NCBI GenBank assembly: GCA_018399435.1
Contig: JAGYOJ010000053.1
Span: 1-8,770 of the forward strand
DNA from: Actinomycetota bacterium
GTDB taxonomy: Bacteria; Actinomycetota; Humimicrobiia; Humimicrobiales; Humimicrobiaceae
Length of the DNA: 8,770 nt
Reading direction: 5' to 3'
Positions 6,473 to 8,770 of this stretch are shown here, piece after piece; the first letter of the stretch is position 1, and every line of letters begins with the position of its first letter. A program made the translations under genes and the position numbers. A model generated the notes under the pieces. It saw only the letters and a list, made by a program, of their open reading frames with translations, searched no databases and was not told the DNA's origin.

Positions 6473-7225
6473 CTAATTCTTTTCGCTAATTGCTTCATTT
6501 ATATACATTGAAGAAAGAACCGCAAAAATATAAGCTTGGATTGCTCCCACAAATATTTCAAACAAGTTCATTACTACTGCAAATGGCACTGATACTACGG
6601 CCATTAAATAATTTTTAAAATAAGTTATGAGTCCGAGCAGTACAAATATAATTATGTGCCCTGCAAGCATGTTTGCAAAAAGCCTTAAAAACATGGAAAA
6701 AGGCTTTGCAATAGTGCTAATAAACTCAATGGGCACCACAATTACATACATCCATGAAGGCACCGATGCGGGGGCAAAAGTCCTAATGAATCCCTTAAAC
6801 CCGTTTTTTACTATATTGGCAATTTGTACCACAAAAAATACTAAAACTGCTAAAGTTAGGGGCACAATTGGATTTGCAGTTACCGTATATGCCCAAGGTA
6901 TCAGACCAATAAGGTTATTAGAAAGCACAAATAAAAAAATCCCTGCAATAAATGGCCACCACCTGTCTCCAGCCTCTTTTCCCATCATATTATATACAAG
7001 GTATTTTTTTATAAAATATATCATAAATTCAACTGCAGTTTGCCTTTTCGTGGGAACTATTTTTGGCTTTATTGCAAGGAAATAAAATAGCACAAAAAAA
7101 AGTATGGCCGCGCCAATCATGGATACAGCCAAATTGGTTATAGAAATATCAATGCCAAATATTTCTATAGGGACAAGAACCTTAAGATGAAAATGGTTAA
7201 GTACTTCTAAAGTCCTTTCTTGCAT
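6473..7225 (-). CDS. atpB: F1Fo ATP synthase a subunit
   Basis: Subunit a is the Fo stator that forms the two half-channels for the coupling ion next to the c ring. The 250-residue product is very hydrophobic, with about five to six membrane helices (starting near 28, 92, 122, 158, 187 and 215). The essential arginine is Arg181 in FLRLFANMLAGH (179-190), with Asn185 nearby. The last helix contains FEIFVGAIQAYIF (222-234), with Gln230 matching E. coli Gln252. His190 and Glu223 occupy the positions of E. coli Glu219 and His245, the swapped arrangement common outside enterobacteria. Length is normal for short bacterial forms. The gene follows atpI after 14 nt; an AAGGG lies only 3 nt before the ATG. 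Confidence 0.98.
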   Translation of the reverse strand: MQERTLEVLNHFHLKVLVPIEIFGIDISITNLAVSMIGAAILFFVLFYFLAIKPKIVPTKRQTAVEFMIYFIKKYLVYNMMGKEAGDRWWPFIAGIFLFVLSNNLIGLIPWAYTVTANPIVPLTLAVLVFFVVQIANIVKNGFKGFIRTFAPASVPSWMYVIVVPIEFISTIAKPFSMFLRLFANMLAGHIIIFVLLGLITYFKNYLMAVVSVPFAVVMNLFEIFVGAIQAYIFAVLSSMYINEAISEKN

Positions 7226-7239
7226 AAGCCCTTATCTTT

Positions 7240-7620
7240 CTATTTGATAAAAATCTTTCCCCCGTAGAGCAAGATAATTTCTAACCCTAGAAATATTGTA
7301 AACAAAATAGCAAAAGATATAAAGAAGGCCATGAGATTAACAGGGGCAAACCTTGTTATGGTAAAAAACATTAATCCCAAAAAAACTAACTTTCCATAAA
7401 ATACAAAAGCAGCCATCTGGAGTGCCTTTTTATTTCCTTTACTGTAAATGTATTTATAAATATAAATAGTTATGACAAATATGCTATATACCAGAATTTG
7501 GCTAATTGCCACGGAAAAAAACAGCTTAAAGTCCGCAATTATATAAACTATTATTGCTACAACAACCAATACAATTGCGCTAAATAAGCTAGTTTTTAAA
7601 GCTAGGCCAGGCTTTGACAT
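7240..7620 (-). CDS. atpI: ATP synthase protein I (accessory membrane protein)
   Basis: AtpI is a small membrane protein encoded at the head of many bacterial atp operons. It is thought to help assemble the c ring and, in some species, to take part in Mg2+ or Ca2+ handling. The 126-residue product has four hydrophobic segments (about 11-30, 33-57, 68-90 and 94-118) with short basic loops, and its length is typical. The sequence of this family is poorly conserved, so the call rests on topology, size and position directly before atpB. It begins 6 nt after the comEB stop and lacks a clear Shine-Dalgarno sequence, which suggests coupling to comEB translation. Confidence 0.85.
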   Translation of the reverse strand: MSKPGLALKTSLFSAIVLVVVAIIVYIIADFKLFFSVAISQILVYSIFVITIYIYKYIYSKGNKKALQMAAFVFYGKLVFLGLMFFTITRFAPVNLMAFFISFAILFTIFLGLEIILLYGGKIFIK

Positions 7621-7626
7621 AAAATT

Positions 7627-8082
7627 CTATAAATCTAATTTTACAATTTTTATCCCTGCTTCTTTAAGCAGGTCCATTGCCAGGCGGTCAGGATAGCTCT
7701 CTGTATAGTAAATTGCTTTTATCCCGCTATTTATTATCATTTTTGCACATAATACGCATGGCTGTGTTGTGCTGTATATAACACTGTCTTTAATTTGCAC
7801 CCCGTGGTATGCAGCCTGTATTATTGCATTCTGCTCTGCATGCAACCCCCTGCAAATTTCATGCCTTTGCCCTGATGGAACCCCTAGCTCTTCCCTCAAG
7901 CAGCTACCAATTTCAAGGCAATTTCTAACTCCCTTTGGGGCGCCATTATATCCGGTGGTCAGTATCCTTTTATCCTTAACAATAATAGCTCCAACCTTTC
8001 TCCTTAAGCAGGTAGACCTGGTTGAAACTTCCCTGGTAATTGATATGAAATATTCATCCCAGCTGGGGCGTTTATCGCTCAT
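7627..8082 (-). CDS. comEB: dCMP deaminase (ComEB-type)
   Basis: This is a cytoplasmic zinc enzyme that deaminates dCMP to dUMP, the precursor for dTMP synthesis. The product is 151 residues from the chosen ATG (MSDKRPSWDEYF), a good match to how the family begins. An alternative in-frame TTG at 8094-8092 would add four residues. The ATG is preferred because GGTG (8089-8092) stands 6 nt before it as a ribosome site. Zinc and catalytic motifs are intact: HAE (His81 and Glu83 from this start) and PCVLC (Cys109 and Cys112). An additional Cys/His-rich insert lies before HAE (about Cys55 to Cys77), as in ComEB-type enzymes. The gene is first in the operon, 6 nt before atpI. Its job is not part of the ATP synthase. 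The symbol follows the Bacillus family name; a role in competence is not implied. Confidence 0.93.
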   Translation of the reverse strand: MSDKRPSWDEYFISITREVSTRSTCLRRKVGAIIVKDKRILTTGYNGAPKGVRNCLEIGSCLREELGVPSGQRHEICRGLHAEQNAIIQAAYHGVQIKDSVIYSTTQPCVLCAKMIINSGIKAIYYTESYPDRLAMDLLKEAGIKIVKLDL

Positions 8083-8115
8083 AATCTGCACCAAATTATT
8101 ATAGGTAATGGAGTA

Positions 8116-8143
8116 ATTTTATAACAATATATACTTTTTGCAA
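8116..8143 (-). promoter_or_regulatory. Putative sigma70-type promoter of the comEB-atp operon
   Basis: On the minus strand, TTGCAA (8143-8138, 4 of 6 match to TTGACA) is followed after 16 nt by TAAAAT (8121-8116, 5 of 6 match to TATAAT). Transcription would start near 8109, giving a leader of about 26 nt before the comEB ATG at 8082. Spacing and position fit, but such matches occur by chance in AT-rich DNA. Confidence 0.45.
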
Positions 8144-8470
8144 ATTATTTAGAAAATTAAAACCTTTAAATATTTACAAAATCTCCTTACAGATAACTCA
8201 AAAAGACTTACCAGCCATAATCGATATTAAGCCAAGGTTTCATCTTATCTGCCCTAATTTGTGAAAGTCAAATAAAAATATTGAAATAAAGAAAAAAGAT
8301 ATTTTCCACTCTCCGCCACATGTAAAATTCCCTACTACCTAAAACAAAGACATAGAAACGCGCTGACAAATCCTTAAGCCATTACGATATTTCCAATACA
8401 ACAATCTAGATAACCCTTGCCAATATTGATTTTGAAAATGGCTTGGAAGCATTTAAAGGCTTTATATAAT
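8144..8470. other. Intergenic region between PIN gene and operon promoter
   Basis: No gene of normal size is supported here on either strand. The stretch near 8260-8340 resembles the non-coding end of an insertion sequence (see the separate entry). A 12-codon minus-strand frame (8243-8208, product MKPWLNIDYGW) has an AGGG 8 nt upstream but is more likely chance. I see no clear terminator for the PIN gene. Confidence 0.55.
8260..8340 (-). mobile_element. Possible decayed insertion-sequence end (IS21-like)
   Basis: On the minus strand the segment contains TTTTACATGTGGCGGAGAG near 8325-8307 and ends in ATTTGACTTTCACA at 8260. From memory, this resembles the spaced short repeats found at the non-coding ends of IS21-family elements (downstream of istB). 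It is also less AT-rich than its surroundings around the GTGGCGGAGAG core. No transposase remnant is visible, the opposite end is not seen, and the resemblance cannot be tested here. Confidence 0.2.
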
Positions 8471-8770
8471 CTATTTGTATTTTTCTCTTACAAATTCTAG
8501 GAACTCTTTTGGCGTCATTATGGCTATTGGAAGTTTTGCCTTCCTTATGGCCTCTGTTTTGAAATGTTTGCGATCTAGGGTAATAAGGAAGCTAGCTTTA
8601 CTTTCCAAGGCACCGGCTAAAACGTGGCGGTCCTTTAAAGCAATAATTCTGTTATAGTTGCTTAAACTTTCTTCAGTGGGAGGTTTGATAACTTCTGGAT
8701 TCAGTTTATCCATCTCTTTATAGAAGCGAACTAGTGCCTCAGAGGATAACTTATTTCTAATATTTATTTG
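8471..8770 (-). CDS. PIN-domain protein, probable toxin-type ribonuclease (5' end outside window)
   Basis: The frame is open from the window edge to a stop at 8471, giving the last 99 residues; the N-terminus with the first catalytic Asp is missing. An internal ATG at 8713 exists, but the coding frame clearly continues upstream of it. The visible part carries the PIN features LKDRHVLAGAL (45-55 of the fragment, Asp47) and FLITLDRKHF (61-70, Asp66). A Glu at fragment position 11 could be the middle acidic residue, and the end reads IMTPKEFLEF. PIN proteins of this kind are metal-dependent RNases, often the toxin of a toxin-antitoxin pair. No antitoxin gene lies downstream within the window; if present it would be upstream, outside it. 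Substrate and toxicity are inferred from family only. Confidence 0.8.
   Translation of the reverse strand, partial: QINIRNKLSSEALVRFYKEMDKLNPEVIKPPTEESLSNYNRIIALKDRHVLAGALESKASFLITLDRKHFKTEAIRKAKLPIAIMTPKEFLEFVREKYK

Noticed and set aside
8208..8243. Short minus-strand frame with two Trp codons (MKPWLNIDYGW), like a leader peptide
   Set aside because: It has an AGGG 8 nt upstream but no attenuator hairpins, and the downstream genes are not amino-acid biosynthesis genes. A promoter-like -10 would also overlap its ATG.
8242..8271. Second promoter-like pair on the minus strand, TTGACT and TAAGAT
   Set aside because: The spacer is 18 nt and the -10 matches only 4 of 6, and the -35 lies in the putative IS-end sequence; the pair at 8116-8143 is closer to comEB and better matched.

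Overview
The window is almost entirely one bacterial operon on the minus strand. It encodes a complete F-type (F1Fo) ATP synthase in the classical order atpI-atpB-atpE-atpF-atpH-atpA-atpG-atpD-atpC, read from about 7620 down to 849. A ComEB-type dCMP deaminase gene sits directly in front of it, 6 nt from atpI. The DNA is AT-rich, the intergenic parts more so than the genes. Starts include ATG, GTG and probably TTG, with Shine-Dalgarno sequences of the AGGAGG or AGGTG kind. This fits a low-GC bacterium, perhaps Gram-positive-like or a deep-branching lineage; the sequence alone does not fix the phylum.

Layout from the right edge, following transcription of the minus strand. The 3' part of a PIN-domain protein gene (8471-8770, cut by the window edge) comes first. 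About 390 bases of non-coding DNA follow (8083-8470), holding a promoter-like -35/-10 pair at 8116-8143 just before comEB and, more speculatively, a decayed insertion-sequence end near 8260-8340. Then come comEB and the nine atp genes, with gaps of 0 to 18 nt and one overlap, so they are probably co-transcribed. After atpC there are about 680 bases of very AT-rich DNA with no gene I can support (166-848). It contains imperfect hairpins and a striking four-half-site GTTCA/TGAAC dyad at 174-228. At the left edge the first 55 codons of an unrecognised minus-strand reading frame run out of the window (1-165).

The atp products form one machine. AtpB (a), AtpE (c ring) and AtpF (b) make the membrane Fo motor and stator. 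AtpH (delta) joins b to the F1 head. AtpA and AtpD form the alpha3-beta3 head, AtpG and AtpC the rotating central stalk, and AtpI is the usual accessory membrane protein. The c subunit has Glu59 but lacks the extra side chains of known Na+-binding rings, so proton coupling is the better inference. The beta subunit keeps all its catalytic motifs, whereas the alpha subunit has an altered P-loop (SDRRIGKT in place of the usual GDRQTGKT).

I see no previously undescribed multi-gene system. The points most worth a second look are the altered alpha P-loop, the nested symmetric dyad at 174-228, the probable mis-called starts of atpA and atpF, and the fusion of nucleotide metabolism (comEB) to the atp operon.
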